Source of the DNA: an uncultured Clostridia bacterium
Lineage (GTDB): Bacteria; Bacillota; Clostridia; TANB77; CAG-508
DNA length: 64,000 nucleotides
Direction of reading: 5' to 3'
Assembly (NCBI GenBank): GCA_934183325.1
Contig: CAKPSH010000009.1
Span: 1-64,000, forward strand
Shown here: in pieces, positions 36,431 through 46,574 of the stretch
Layout of the letters: every line of letters begins with the position of its first letter
Numbering within the stretch: position 1 is the first letter of the stretch
Program-made: the position numbers and the translations under genes
The notes under the pieces: model-generated
What the model was told of the DNA's origin: nothing
The model's database searches: none
What the model saw: only the letters and a program-made list of their open reading frames with translations

Positions 36431-37654
36431 CTATTCTTCATTTGCAAATGCTATTGTAAATTCTGCATCATTATCTAATCTCATTATAATTGATACTTTT
36501 CTATATTCTGCTGCTGATCCAATTCCATCTGAATATATGATATTTGCCAAATAATATTGTTGTTCTTCTTGAACTTTTAATTCTCCAACATAATTATAAT
36601 TAAAGAATTTTTCTTTTATGTAATTTTCAAATTTTGTATATGTTTCAAAATTATTTGCTTTATATGTTTCTGATAAACAATCATATATCTGTTCATATTC
36701 CTTATTATTTAGCATTTTAAATATTTTATCTATATTAGTTCCAACTTTATTTGTAGCACTTAACTCATTATATTTATCAATGAAATCTTGCGTTTTTATT
36801 GTATAACTATCCAGTAATATTGTATACTTTCCTAATTCATTTGTCTTAAATATAAAGCTATCTTCTTCTCCTATTTCTACTTCATATCCGTCACTATTTT
36901 TAGTATATGACATCATTTCCTTATAACTTAGTTCTTGTTTTATGTTGTTTATATATTTCACAAATTTTTCATAAGAATTTTGAAATTTCTTTTCTCTATA
37001 TTCATCGTCAAGTAATTCATATGCCTTTTCTAAATTTTTGTCTAAATATGATTTGTATTGATTTACATATCCGCTAAGTAAACTATATGTTTCATCTATT
37101 CCTACTTCTTTGTTTTCATTATAGTTATTTTTTTCTATTGAAATGGCCTTTGTATTACTTTCTGTATGTTCCATATTAATCTCTTCATTATATTTATCTA
37201 TTGTAATTTGTTGTAATCTATATGTGTTATTTGTAAAATCAACATCCAATACTATATAATACTCTTCATTGTCTGCTGATGTTTCTCCTTTAATAAAATA
37301 TCTTGTTTCACTATATAAAGATATTCCATACATCTCATTTATAAAAAAATCTGTATTTCCATCTTTTTTCAAATTAAACTTAATCTCATTTTCAGAAATT
37401 TGATTTATAGCTTCTGTATTATTCATTTCAATATAATTTATATATCGTTGAATTAGATTTCTTGCTATTTCAAACTCTATAACATTATTTGTTTTTGCAA
37501 TTTTATATTCTTCTTCATCAACATCTTCACCCATAATCTCTTCTGCTCCATCTGTATTGCTTTTGGTTTGTATTAGAATTATAGTCACTATTGAAATCAT
37601 AATAACTACTATTGCTATTACCGCTATTAATATTTTTATAATTTTTTTATCCAT
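36431..37654 (-). CDS. Membrane-anchored protein with repeated NTF2-like segments
   Basis: The frame is open further upstream, but the ATG at 37654 has a GAGAGGAAAG site and starts a basic N-terminus and membrane helix (about 6-31). The outside region appears to contain repeated NTF2-like units, seen in KNLEKAYELLDDEYREKKF and LNNKEYEQIYDCLSETYKAN. Similar spacing of KxYxxLxxxY occurs in the next gene downstream, which suggests duplication. It is probably a VirB8/TcpC-like channel component (inference). It lies 19 bases upstream of the 316-aa relative. Confidence 0.6.
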   Translation of the reverse strand: MDKKIIKILIAVIAIVVIMISIVTIILIQTKSNTDGAEEIMGEDVDEEEYKIAKTNNVIEFEIARNLIQRYINYIEMNNTEAINQISENEIKFNLKKDGNTDFFINEMYGISLYSETRYFIKGETSADNEEYYIVLDVDFTNNTYRLQQITIDKYNEEINMEHTESNTKAISIEKNNYNENKEVGIDETYSLLSGYVNQYKSYLDKNLEKAYELLDDEYREKKFQNSYEKFVKYINNIKQELSYKEMMSYTKNSDGYEVEIGEEDSFIFKTNELGKYTILLDSYTIKTQDFIDKYNELSATNKVGTNIDKIFKMLNNKEYEQIYDCLSETYKANNFETYTKFENYIKEKFFNYNYVGELKVQEEQQYYLANIIYSDGIGSAAEYRKVSIIMRLDNDAEFTIAFANEE

Positions 37655-37747
37655 ACAAATCACTTTCCTCTCTTTTTTTACACTTCTATCTTTAATTATA
37701 ACATATTTTGACATTTTTTTCTATAATTACTTTGTCAAATTTGCTAA

Positions 37748-39400
37748 TTAGTATATGTTTTTAAATAACTTTTCTTTTTTTCTCACTATTATATACCATA
37801 TTACTCCTAGAATTATACTGAATACTATTCCTTCAACTAATATAGATTTATTAATATCCATCTTCTTTGTTACTTCCTTTAAATACCAAAGTACAAAGCA
37901 AACTACTACCGCTAATATATATTTTAAGATATTATTATCATTTTGCTTAATAACCGTTATTTCATTTTCAAAATTCAATTGTGGTCTCCATAAATCTATT
38001 AATAATAAAATACAACAATTTATAACATTTAATAACATTCCAATAGTAATTATTCCAACATTACATACAGTATTGATTTTTAGTATCTTATTACTAGCAA
38101 AACAAGTAACTATCACAATTATTGTATTTATTAATATTCCTGGTATTAATTTTAATGAAAATTGTGTCCTTTGCTTTATCGGAATATATTTTAAAATTAT
38201 TGCAGTTTTCCCATATCTAGAAATTGCAGTTAACGATACGGTTGAAAATGTAAATAATATTTGAATTATTCCAATTACAATCGAGAAACTTTCAAACGTT
38301 AAACTTAAATCTATCGTAGTCTCAATAGTTGATGTTAATTTTTCTATAGCTTGTGCAAATGAAAAAACTACTAGTAATGCGATCACCAAAATTATTAAAA
38401 TTTTATATATATAATTTGTAAAATATGTTTGATTTTTTAATATAGTTTTTAAATCATTTGCTACATAAGCTAAATATTTATTACCACTTTTTTTATTTGT
38501 ATTTTTTATTTTTATCTTTTTTTTCTTTTTGCTTTTAACAAATATCGAATTTATAGTTAATACATTTTTTAAATATAAAATTTTTCCCACTATCAAAAAG
38601 ATAACAAATATACCAAAGCAAATTGCAATTAATTTTAAAAGTCCTATTAAAGAATTCCAATTTAACTTTGTTAACATATCTATTCCTATATTAGTTACTG
38701 GCATAAATTTCAATAACCCCTTAATTGTCTGTTGCGAAATCTTTCCCTCAACTTGTATTGCATTATTTAGTATATTTACAACAGATAAAAGAGGAATAAA
38801 AGCCATTAATGTTATTACAGTCGTTACAATCTGTTGATATATTTTTCTATTTTTTATAAATTTAAATATTCGTGTAACAATAATAGTAATTATTGTCACT
38901 ATCAAAGAATAAGCAAATGTTATAAGGATTATTACAACTGGGAGTAAAATAAAAAATAACAGTGGTTGAATTGTCCTTATACCATAGAGTAATATTGCTG
39001 GTCCCATAATTAAAGACACTGCACCAATAATTATGCTAAACACTACACCTAATTTACTTATGATTAACTCTGTTGTTGAAATAGGCATATATAAATAATT
39101 TTCATTATCTTTAGAAAAGAAAAGGATATTTCCACATATCATTGCTGATTGAAATATTATCATTGTTTGCATTGCAAAGAAAAATATTCCTAAAAATATT
39201 GATTGTATACCTGCGTCTTTTAGAAAATTTAATAATGCATAACTAATATATATTACTACAAATGTGATTATCCATAATGCCCATACTTTTGAAGATTTTT
39301 TATTTATTTTTTTAGTTTCTTCATCTATATAATTTGACAAATCATAAGAATTCTTAAACATTATTTTTAATAAGCTGGTAATTTTTTTATTATGTTTCAT
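37748..39400 (-). CDS. ABC transporter permease (550 aa)
   Basis: An integral membrane protein with about 12 hydrophobic segments in two groups, for example ALWIITFVVIYISYALLNFL and VVIILITFAYSLIVTIITII, interrupted by a basic loop near 290-310 (KSKKKKKIKIKNTNKKS). It begins 12 bases after the ATPase gene, so the two form one exporter. It resembles multi-drug or bacteriocin-type ABC-2 permeases, but the substrate is unknown. Its insertion among secretion genes is notable. Confidence 0.85.
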   Translation of the reverse strand: MKHNKKITSLLKIMFKNSYDLSNYIDEETKKINKKSSKVWALWIITFVVIYISYALLNFLKDAGIQSIFLGIFFFAMQTMIIFQSAMICGNILFFSKDNENYLYMPISTTELIISKLGVVFSIIIGAVSLIMGPAILLYGIRTIQPLLFFILLPVVIILITFAYSLIVTIITIIVTRIFKFIKNRKIYQQIVTTVITLMAFIPLLSVVNILNNAIQVEGKISQQTIKGLLKFMPVTNIGIDMLTKLNWNSLIGLLKLIAICFGIFVIFLIVGKILYLKNVLTINSIFVKSKKKKKIKIKNTNKKSGNKYLAYVANDLKTILKNQTYFTNYIYKILIILVIALLVVFSFAQAIEKLTSTIETTIDLSLTFESFSIVIGIIQILFTFSTVSLTAISRYGKTAIILKYIPIKQRTQFSLKLIPGILINTIIVIVTCFASNKILKINTVCNVGIITIGMLLNVINCCILLLIDLWRPQLNFENEITVIKQNDNNILKYILAVVVCFVLWYLKEVTKKMDINKSILVEGIVFSIILGVIWYIIVRKKEKLFKNIY

Positions 39401-39412
39401 TTTTAATTCTCC

Positions 39413-40144
39413 TTACTTTTCTTCTTTACTTGTAATTTCCATAAATAATTCTTCTAAAGATGCATTTGCACTATATCTTCTTTTTAATTCTTCATATGTC
39501 CCTATAAATATTATCTTTCCTTCATTTATTATTCCTATTTTATCACATAATTTTTCTGCAACTTCCAAAACATGTGTTGAAAAGAAAACACATTTTCCAC
39601 TTTTAACATGTTCTCTCATCATATTTTTTAAAACAAATGCAGATTTTGGGTCTAGCCCAGTTAGTGGTTCATCTAATATCCAATTTTGTGGATTATGAAC
39701 CAATACTCCAATTATTACAATTTTTTGCCTCATACCATGTGAATAGCTTTCTATTTTATCATCTAAATTATCATATATTTCAAATTCTTTGCTTAATGTT
39801 TTTATACGCTCATTTCTTTCTTCAAAATTCACTTCATATATATCAGCCATAAAATTTAGATACTCTCTTCCTGTAAGTTTTAAAAACATATTAGGATCAT
39901 CTGGTACAAAGCCTATTTTTTTCTTAGCTTCTACTGGCTTATTATTTATATCTATACCATCAATTAAAATTTTTCCTTTATCAGGTTCTAAAATTCCTGT
40001 TATCATCTTTATTGTTGTTGTTTTTCCTGCTCCATTTGGACCTATAAATCCGAATATTTTTCCATTCTCAATTGTTAAATTTATATTGTTTAATACATTA
40101 GCATTTTTTCTATATGCTTTGGTTAAATTTTTTATTTCTATCAT
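39413..40144 (-). CDS. ABC transporter ATP-binding protein
   Basis: A 243-aa ATPase of the ABC-2 (DrrA/CcmA) kind. Walker A is GPNGAGKTTTIK near 35, the signature is SYSHGMRQK, Walker B is NWILDEPLTGLDPKS, and the switch His is in FFSTHVLEVAE. It pairs with the permease at 37748-39400. It is separated from the VirB6-like gene by a bidirectional terminator (40186-40232). Confidence 0.95.
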   Translation of the reverse strand: MIEIKNLTKAYRKNANVLNNINLTIENGKIFGFIGPNGAGKTTTIKMITGILEPDKGKILIDGIDINNKPVEAKKKIGFVPDDPNMFLKLTGREYLNFMADIYEVNFEERNERIKTLSKEFEIYDNLDDKIESYSHGMRQKIVIIGVLVHNPQNWILDEPLTGLDPKSAFVLKNMMREHVKSGKCVFFSTHVLEVAEKLCDKIGIINEGKIIFIGTYEELKRRYSANASLEELFMEITSKEEK

Positions 40145-40185
40145 TCTACTTTTTTCCCTTTCTTTTTATTTTAGTATAACATAAA

Positions 40186-40232
40186 TAGAAAAAAAAACCA
40201 ATTAATACACTCATATTAATTGGTTCTTTTTT
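40186..40232. terminator. Terminator after the VirB6-like gene
   Basis: AACCAATTAATA and TATTAATTGGTT form a 12-bp stem with A and T tails on both strands. On the minus strand it ends the VirB6-like gene at 40240, so the ABC genes may need their own promoter or read-through. Confidence 0.82.
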
Positions 40233-40239
40233 TTAATTA

Positions 40240-43200
40240 TTACCTAGCTTTTTCATAGAATTTTGCTAATAACTCTCTTTCTCTGTTATTAATTTTATCA
40301 GAATGTTCTAACATATCCTTAACATCCTCTAAACTTGTACCTTTTCTTTTTGCGTCAATTAGTATTGCTGCCATTTTAGTTAATTCTGGATTCTCTCTAT
40401 TATTTCTATTGTGCATTTCTGCAACAAATCCTATATTTATCTTATCTTTTATTTTATATCTAGTACATTGATTTATAACAACATTAATTTTTTCTTTGTT
40501 CATATTTTGAACTTCTCTTTGTACATATTCTACTGTTTCAGTATATTGTGGATTTTCTCTTTTTTCTGATACATGAACCTCATTATTACTACTTGTTGTA
40601 TTTGATGTCCTTCCTGATGTTTTTCTTCCGCCAATACTATTAACACCTGATGAAACTGAATCTACAACGTATGTTGCTGCTCCAACAACATCACCGCTTA
40701 ATGTTTTTCCCATTGTATTTGTAACTTTTTCTGTTATATTTGTTGCGGTATTTGATACATCTGCTACTGTATTAAATACATTTGCAATTTTTTCTGCTCC
40801 ACTAGTAATAGTGTCTTGTATTTTACTTGACTCTTTTTGTTCTGGTATTTCAATACCCGCATTTTTTGCTGTTTCCATAAAATTTTTCTGCATTCCCTCT
40901 GTAATTTCTACTGTTGGAGTTCCTCCATAAGATATTTCTTCGCTTCCACCATTGTCTGTATATGTAACTGTTGCTCCACTATCATAAGTTTCTGTTCTAC
41001 TTGGTTCATTTGATGTATATGTAACTTCTACATCTCTATCTCTCTGCACCTCTACAGTTCTCTCAGAATTAGATGAATTATCTCTAATTGCATTTGAAGT
41101 ATTTATTCTTCTTGAGGTTGTTTGAGGTCTACTTGTTTCAGATTCACTTGAAGTACTTCTGGTCACATTTGTTTCTGAATTGCTTGATGATATACTTCCA
41201 AATGTACTTGCAACAAAATCAGAAGTTGATGATGAACTCTCTCCTGAATATGTTATTTCAGGTGAACTGTGCTCTACCTTTGTTGATTCATTTGTTGTAT
41301 ATGTAATTTCTGGTTCACTACTTGCTTGAACTTCAACTTTTCTATCACTATTTCCATTTGATGATGTACTTCTTTCAAATGAACTTGAAATAGCTTCAAC
41401 TGTTGAATTACTTACTTTACTGTTATTTCCAATATATGAGATTTCTGTACCACTTGAATTACTTGAAGAACTATTTGCTTTTTCACTTATATTAACAGAC
41501 GAATTACTTGGTTGTGCTTTATTCGTTCTTTCTCCCCTATTACTTCCATCAGGCATACTAGTTGCACCGGCAACACTTCCCAAAGATGAAGAGCTTCCTC
41601 TTGCATTTGACGTACTTGCACCTCCTGTTGACATTGTACTTGAAGAGAATTCAATTGTATTACTGCTTTTACCTGGTTTTGCTTCTCCTATACCAACTGT
41701 CGTATGTGTTATACCACTATTTGCTGCCATTGCCATTGCCATTGGATCTTTTCCATCAGGAGTACCATTTCCTGGAAAATTAACAGTATTATTGCTTGCT
41801 TGAGCTCTACCTTCATGTTTTGCATTTTTATTTCCAGATTGTACAGAATTATCCTTTTCCATAGGCCCATTTGTTCTATTTAGTCTTATATTTCCATCAG
41901 GTGTACTATAAGCATCCATTGTTCCATTTCCACCTAAGAATTTTTCATTTGCAGAATTATCACTTGCCATAGCTTTTCCCTTACTTGATGTATTCTCATT
42001 TTCTGCATTTTGTTTTTCAACTCTAAATGCTGGGTCATTTAATGGATTATAACTTGCATCAAATTCATCTGTATATGGATTGAAATACTCACCATCTATA
42101 TTCTTAGTAAATCCTGCATCTTGATAATTTTGCAATGTTGCTTCTTCATCTAGTTTATTTTCAAATAAATTTTCACTATCACTTGCTTTTGCTTTCTCTT
42201 TTCCTTCTTCTAATGGTAAAGGATTTCCATCTTTATCAACTCTGAATGCAGCATCATTTAATGGATTATAATTTGGATCATATTCGTCTGTATATGGATT
42301 AAAGAACTCTCCTTTATCGTTTTGACCAAATCCTTCAGCCAAGTAGTTACTTAATGTAGCTTCTTCATCAAGTTCTCCTTCTTTATTTTTCTCGTCACCT
42401 TCATATAAATCTAACCCTGCATCTTGTGTTTTTCCCCATCCATTTATCTCTCTAATTTCATCTGCCATTTCAGGTGGTATTCCCATAGCTTCTGGATCAA
42501 AGTTTTCTTCTGTTACACCTGATTCAGGCTTTTTATCTCCATCCTTTAATAAATTTGCTTCTTTATCAGTATACGCATCTATATCAGCTTGTAATGGATC
42601 ATATGCTTGTAATGGATCATTCAATTTTTCTTTTTTATCTTTTCCTTCATCTAATTTTCCTGCATCATCCTTTGTTCTAATCTTTCCAGCTTCTTCGTTA
42701 TATCCCTGCATAACTGAATTCTTTGCATCCTCTGCTGCATCAATTCCTTTATTTATTAATCCAGCTCCAGCGATCGCTCCAGCAGCTCCTGCCTTCGCCA
42801 TTGTTCCAACTACTTTATTAGCAGCCTTAGTCATATTATTTATTCCTTTTGTTGTTTCTCCTAAAGCTTTTCCTAAACCTCCAATATTAGATTCTGGCAT
42901 TCCTATCAAACTCTTAATAAATCTCTCTAGAGTTACCATTGAAATTAATGCTACTATAGCATATATTGGATTATTTAATGCCATTTGCATAGCACCACCA
43001 ATTAAAACTGAATATAGTAAACATTGAAATGGTTGCATTGTTAAAGCTCCAACATATTCTCTAAGCCAATAATTTAATGTTTGTGCACGTCCTCCTTCTG
43101 AACGATTTAAAGGAAACATTACCCCCACTATTGGTGCCAACATCGTAAGAACAGCAATATAAATTACCCTTTTTGCATATAGCCAAACATAAACCACTGT

Positions 43201-44433
43201 AATTGCAACAAGTAAAATATATACAATTCCCCAACTAATACGATCAAGTGATGTACTTTTATTATCTTCATCATTTGAATCAACATCATACACTTTTTGC
43301 ATACGATATCTTGCAATTTCTGTAAAATTATTTGCTAAAATTGTTGTAACATATTTTCCATCTTTTTCTTCGCATTTTACATTCCATAATTTTCCGTCTG
43401 CAATTGCATCTCCGTCAAAATTACTTGCTAAATCTTTAAATTTTTCATAAATTTTGTTATTGCTTCCTTTTTCTTCTATAACAAATTGCTGTCCTGTTGG
43501 TGTTCCTTTACTTTCATCAGGTTTTCCAGTTCCATTATTTAGATTACTCTTTGCTTCATCCTCTGAACTATATTCCGTTACATTGCTTATACTACTAGCA
43601 ATACTATTATTAATATTTACCAAAATATACATTATATAATGCATCATTATTATTATAGCCAAACCTTCTATACAATTTACTAATAAATCAGTTATTTTCT
43701 TTTTTTCCATTGGTCTATTTTCTAATAACATCTTTATTACTAAAACAATTCCTATTATTACCATTAAAATAAGAGCTATATCTCTTACTGTTACATATAC
43801 TTGTGATACTACATTACGTATAGACTCAACTGCTGACTGAACTTGTCTAGTTCCATCTGTTGATTCACTACTGTATTTAGCTTTGTTGAAGAAATCTACA
43901 TTAAAGAAAGACATTTTGTTATTTAATATATTTTCTGGTGTTATTGCAACACTTGAATATACAAAAGAATCACCAAACATCGCTGAAATCATTGTTCCTA
44001 ACGGTGTTGAATAATAAACTGCATTCATTCCTAAAACACCTATTGCTCCAACTCCAACTGCTACTATTTGTACAATAAGTGATGTTCCTCCTGTTACAAA
44101 TGCCAGCAACGCTTGAGTAGCTAATGCCGCACCAATTCCAACAGCAGCCTCAAGTGCTGTTCTAATTAAATTTGTAAGTGAAAATGTTCCATCTTTTGAT
44201 AAATCTACATATATATATGATGTATCTTCTCCTAGTAACGCACTTTGCATAATCGATATAGTACCATCACCTAGAAAAGCCATAAAGCTTACAATTGGTT
44301 CTAACAAAGTACCACCAAAAGATGCTGTTTCTGCTTTTACTGGTCTACTCATAACAAATTCAAACAAAATGATTATAGCCATAATTAAAGCTACTTTTGT
44401 TAGAGCACTTTTAAAATCAAATATTTTCTTCAT
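40240..44433 (-). CDS. VirB6/TrbL-like channel protein with Ser/Asn-rich repeat tail (1397 aa)
   Basis: Residues about 1-30 are a signal or membrane anchor. Multiple membrane helices occupy about 75-150, 210-275 and 410-520 (LILMVIIGIVLVIKMLL; VYIAVLTMLAPIVGVMFPLN), matching the VirB6/TrbL topology of type IV secretion channels. After about 540 the protein is cytoplasmic or exposed, hydrophilic and low complexity. It holds two tandem units of about 85 residues (each with FNPYTDE and YNPLND), then a long Ser/Thr/Asn region with repeated short EITYT/EVTYT motifs, and a helical C-terminus (KAGTSLEDV-like). The tail makes it far longer than usual VirB6 proteins (300-600 aa). Confidence 0.8.
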   Translation of the reverse strand: MKKIFDFKSALTKVALIMAIIILFEFVMSRPVKAETASFGGTLLEPIVSFMAFLGDGTISIMQSALLGEDTSYIYVDLSKDGTFSLTNLIRTALEAAVGIGAALATQALLAFVTGGTSLIVQIVAVGVGAIGVLGMNAVYYSTPLGTMISAMFGDSFVYSSVAITPENILNNKMSFFNVDFFNKAKYSSESTDGTRQVQSAVESIRNVVSQVYVTVRDIALILMVIIGIVLVIKMLLENRPMEKKKITDLLVNCIEGLAIIIMMHYIMYILVNINNSIASSISNVTEYSSEDEAKSNLNNGTGKPDESKGTPTGQQFVIEEKGSNNKIYEKFKDLASNFDGDAIADGKLWNVKCEEKDGKYVTTILANNFTEIARYRMQKVYDVDSNDEDNKSTSLDRISWGIVYILLVAITVVYVWLYAKRVIYIAVLTMLAPIVGVMFPLNRSEGGRAQTLNYWLREYVGALTMQPFQCLLYSVLIGGAMQMALNNPIYAIVALISMVTLERFIKSLIGMPESNIGGLGKALGETTKGINNMTKAANKVVGTMAKAGAAGAIAGAGLINKGIDAAEDAKNSVMQGYNEEAGKIRTKDDAGKLDEGKDKKEKLNDPLQAYDPLQADIDAYTDKEANLLKDGDKKPESGVTEENFDPEAMGIPPEMADEIREINGWGKTQDAGLDLYEGDEKNKEGELDEEATLSNYLAEGFGQNDKGEFFNPYTDEYDPNYNPLNDAAFRVDKDGNPLPLEEGKEKAKASDSENLFENKLDEEATLQNYQDAGFTKNIDGEYFNPYTDEFDASYNPLNDPAFRVEKQNAENENTSSKGKAMASDNSANEKFLGGNGTMDAYSTPDGNIRLNRTNGPMEKDNSVQSGNKNAKHEGRAQASNNTVNFPGNGTPDGKDPMAMAMAANSGITHTTVGIGEAKPGKSSNTIEFSSSTMSTGGASTSNARGSSSSLGSVAGATSMPDGSNRGERTNKAQPSNSSVNISEKANSSSSNSSGTEISYIGNNSKVSNSTVEAISSSFERSTSSNGNSDRKVEVQASSEPEITYTTNESTKVEHSSPEITYSGESSSSTSDFVASTFGSISSSNSETNVTRSTSSESETSRPQTTSRRINTSNAIRDNSSNSERTVEVQRDRDVEVTYTSNEPSRTETYDSGATVTYTDNGGSEEISYGGTPTVEITEGMQKNFMETAKNAGIEIPEQKESSKIQDTITSGAEKIANVFNTVADVSNTATNITEKVTNTMGKTLSGDVVGAATYVVDSVSSGVNSIGGRKTSGRTSNTTSSNNEVHVSEKRENPQYTETVEYVQREVQNMNKEKINVVINQCTRYKIKDKINIGFVAEMHNRNNRENPELTKMAAILIDAKRKGTSLEDVKDMLEHSDKINNRERELLAKFYEKAR

Positions 44434-44525
44434 ATTTATTTTCCTTTCTCAAGTTAATATTGTTTGATTTATTTCAAACTTTTATTTCAATTTTTGAATT
44501 TAATTTATCAGATGTTAATAATTTG

Positions 44526-44611
44526 AAAAAAGATATTATTACCCATACTATTTAAATTATATCATATTTATGATAAAACTTCCATAGTTTACATATAATA
44601 ATATCTTTTTT
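44526..44611 (-). terminator. Long inverted repeat (virB4 terminator) enclosing a promoter
   Basis: Arms AAAAAAGATATTATT (44526-44540) and AATAATATCTTTTTT (44597-44611) form a 15-bp stem that ends in T residues on the minus strand, following the VirB4 gene. The 56-nt loop contains an extended -10, TGATATAAT (44556-44564 on the minus strand), which would drive the VirB6-like gene. Confidence 0.6.
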
Positions 44612-44624
44612 TACATTATTTTTC

Positions 44625-46574
44625 CTATGATTCTTGTTCTTTATTTACCAATTTATTTACATTTGTTTCAACAAATTCAAATTCCTTCTTTGTAGGGACA
44701 ATTCTTAATATTGCTGTATCCTGCCCTACTTTTAAAAGTCCTTCTCCTCTTTGACAAGTAATTAAAAAATTTGCTTCACCTTCTGATAATTTAAATACTT
44801 CTTTTAAATATTGAATTTCTGATTTATCTTGAGCTAGGAACATTTTCGTATCTGATGATGTTAATACTGCTTGTGCTTCAGGTTTTTCATAGAAATCTTG
44901 AAATCTCTGTGAAATAATAGCTAAAGAGACATTTCTTTTTCTTGCACGTCTTGCCATTGTATTTAAAAACTCTACAGCTTCTGGGAATGGCAATAGCATC
45001 CACGCTTCATCAACTATAACTCTTTTTTTAGAAGCTTTTTTTCTATCCTCACTATTTTTCTTAACATATTTTTCCCAAATCCATGAAAGTAAAATTTGTT
45101 GTGCTAATGGTCTTGCAAATCTTTCCTCAAGCTGTGAAATATCTAGATTTATAAATGGTGCACCATCTAATAGTTCAAATGTAGATTGTCCATCAAAATA
45201 TGCCATTTGTCCATTATATTCCCTTACATACTGTCTCATAACCTTTAATAAATAACTATAATGATCTTTATATGCTTCATTTGTATTTTCTCTTGATTTT
45301 CTTTCAAGTCTTTTATACCATGAACCAATTGTTGGCATTAATTTTTTCTCTTTTGATAACATATCACCATTAATCATTCCATTTGAAGCCATCTTATATA
45401 AACTACTTGGGTCATTGGTAATTCCCAAACTTTGATATTCTTCTGATACCAATTCTGCAATCAATTGCTTTGTAAGTTCATTAACCTCCGTACTTCTTGT
45501 ACTACCTTTAGCCATCGTAAGTAAAGCCTGCGTAACATCCTCTACTTTATTTTCAACATTAAGTACCACTCTATCTCTTCCTGTTATTTCATCTCTTGCT
45601 CTTTCTGGTTCAATATCAAATAAGTTTATTACAGTTTTAGAATTTGGACTTAAAACTACATTTATTCCTCCTAATGCTTCTGCAACAACTGTATATTCGC
45701 CTTCTGCATCAAGTGCTAAACTTTCTATTCCCATAAGAACTGATGATCTAGAGATTAACATCTTCATAGTAACAGATTTACCAGCACCAGATTTAGCAAA
45801 TATAACCATATTATAATTTGTTAATGAACTATGAAAATTATCAAATAAAATCGGTACTCCTGTTTGTTTGTTAAATCCAATAGGTACTCCTGTTGGATGT
45901 CCTATTTCTGAAGTTGTAAATGGGAAAACTGTTCCCATTGAATTTCTATCGAATGTATGTGTTCTTTTTAATTTATCATTCATTAATGGTAAATTTGACT
46001 GAAATGCTTCTTCTTGTAATGCCCATGCAGTTTTTATTCCTACTAGTGATTTTGACATTGCTGATGACAATAATTTTGTATATCTATCTAGTTCTTCTGT
46101 ATCATAAGCAAATATAGTAGCAACTACAGATGCTTCAAATAATTTATTAAATCCTGCTGCTATTTCATCTCTAAAATGTTCTGCTTCTGATTTCTTTTGA
46201 GCCACCAAACTTTCCCTATTTATATCTCCTCTGTCTGAAGATGTTAATCTTTCAACCTCTAATTCATTAATAACTTTATTTAAGGTATTTTGTGATTGTG
46301 CCTCGTCTATTGGTTTTATATATACTGATGTATTAATATCACCAAATAAATACATATCTCTAAATAAATCCGGGAAAGAAGCCATTCTTGGTAATGATGA
46401 TACAAAAAAGCTTCTAGCATATCTTCTAGTATTTGATATAATCTCTAATCTGTCTATATCTCTTGCATCAATTCCTGATGGTGCAATTAGTTCCTTGATA
46501 TTTTTCTTTCTTAGCAAAGTATCTTCTTTATTGCTTTCTTTTTCCTGTAGCTCTTCTTGTTTGTTTCTTGCCAT
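44625..46574 (-). CDS. VirB4-type conjugation/secretion ATPase
   Basis: VirB4 energises type IV secretion at the membrane base. The N-terminal half has the typical VirB4 domain (RRYARSFFVSSLPRMASF). The motor shows Walker A FAKSGAGKSVTMKML near 270, Walker B RVIVDEAWMLL and the conserved RARKRNVSLAIISQRFQDF. At about 649 aa it fits the family. No membrane segment is seen. An ATG two codons earlier touches the GGAGG site, so the ATG at 46574 is preferred. The upstream TraC-like gene overlaps its start. Confidence 0.94.
   Translation of the reverse strand: MARNKQEELQEKESNKEDTLLRKKNIKELIAPSGIDARDIDRLEIISNTRRYARSFFVSSLPRMASFPDLFRDMYLFGDINTSVYIKPIDEAQSQNTLNKVINELEVERLTSSDRGDINRESLVAQKKSEAEHFRDEIAAGFNKLFEASVVATIFAYDTEELDRYTKLLSSAMSKSLVGIKTAWALQEEAFQSNLPLMNDKLKRTHTFDRNSMGTVFPFTTSEIGHPTGVPIGFNKQTGVPILFDNFHSSLTNYNMVIFAKSGAGKSVTMKMLISRSSVLMGIESLALDAEGEYTVVAEALGGINVVLSPNSKTVINLFDIEPERARDEITGRDRVVLNVENKVEDVTQALLTMAKGSTRSTEVNELTKQLIAELVSEEYQSLGITNDPSSLYKMASNGMINGDMLSKEKKLMPTIGSWYKRLERKSRENTNEAYKDHYSYLLKVMRQYVREYNGQMAYFDGQSTFELLDGAPFINLDISQLEERFARPLAQQILLSWIWEKYVKKNSEDRKKASKKRVIVDEAWMLLPFPEAVEFLNTMARRARKRNVSLAIISQRFQDFYEKPEAQAVLTSSDTKMFLAQDKSEIQYLKEVFKLSEGEANFLITCQRGEGLLKVGQDTAILRIVPTKKEFEFVETNVNKLVNKEQES

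Noticed and set aside
41000..42300. The Ser/Asn repeats in the VirB6-like gene as a separate adhesin gene.
   Set aside because: The frame is continuous with the membrane part, and there is no separate start, ribosome site or signal peptide.
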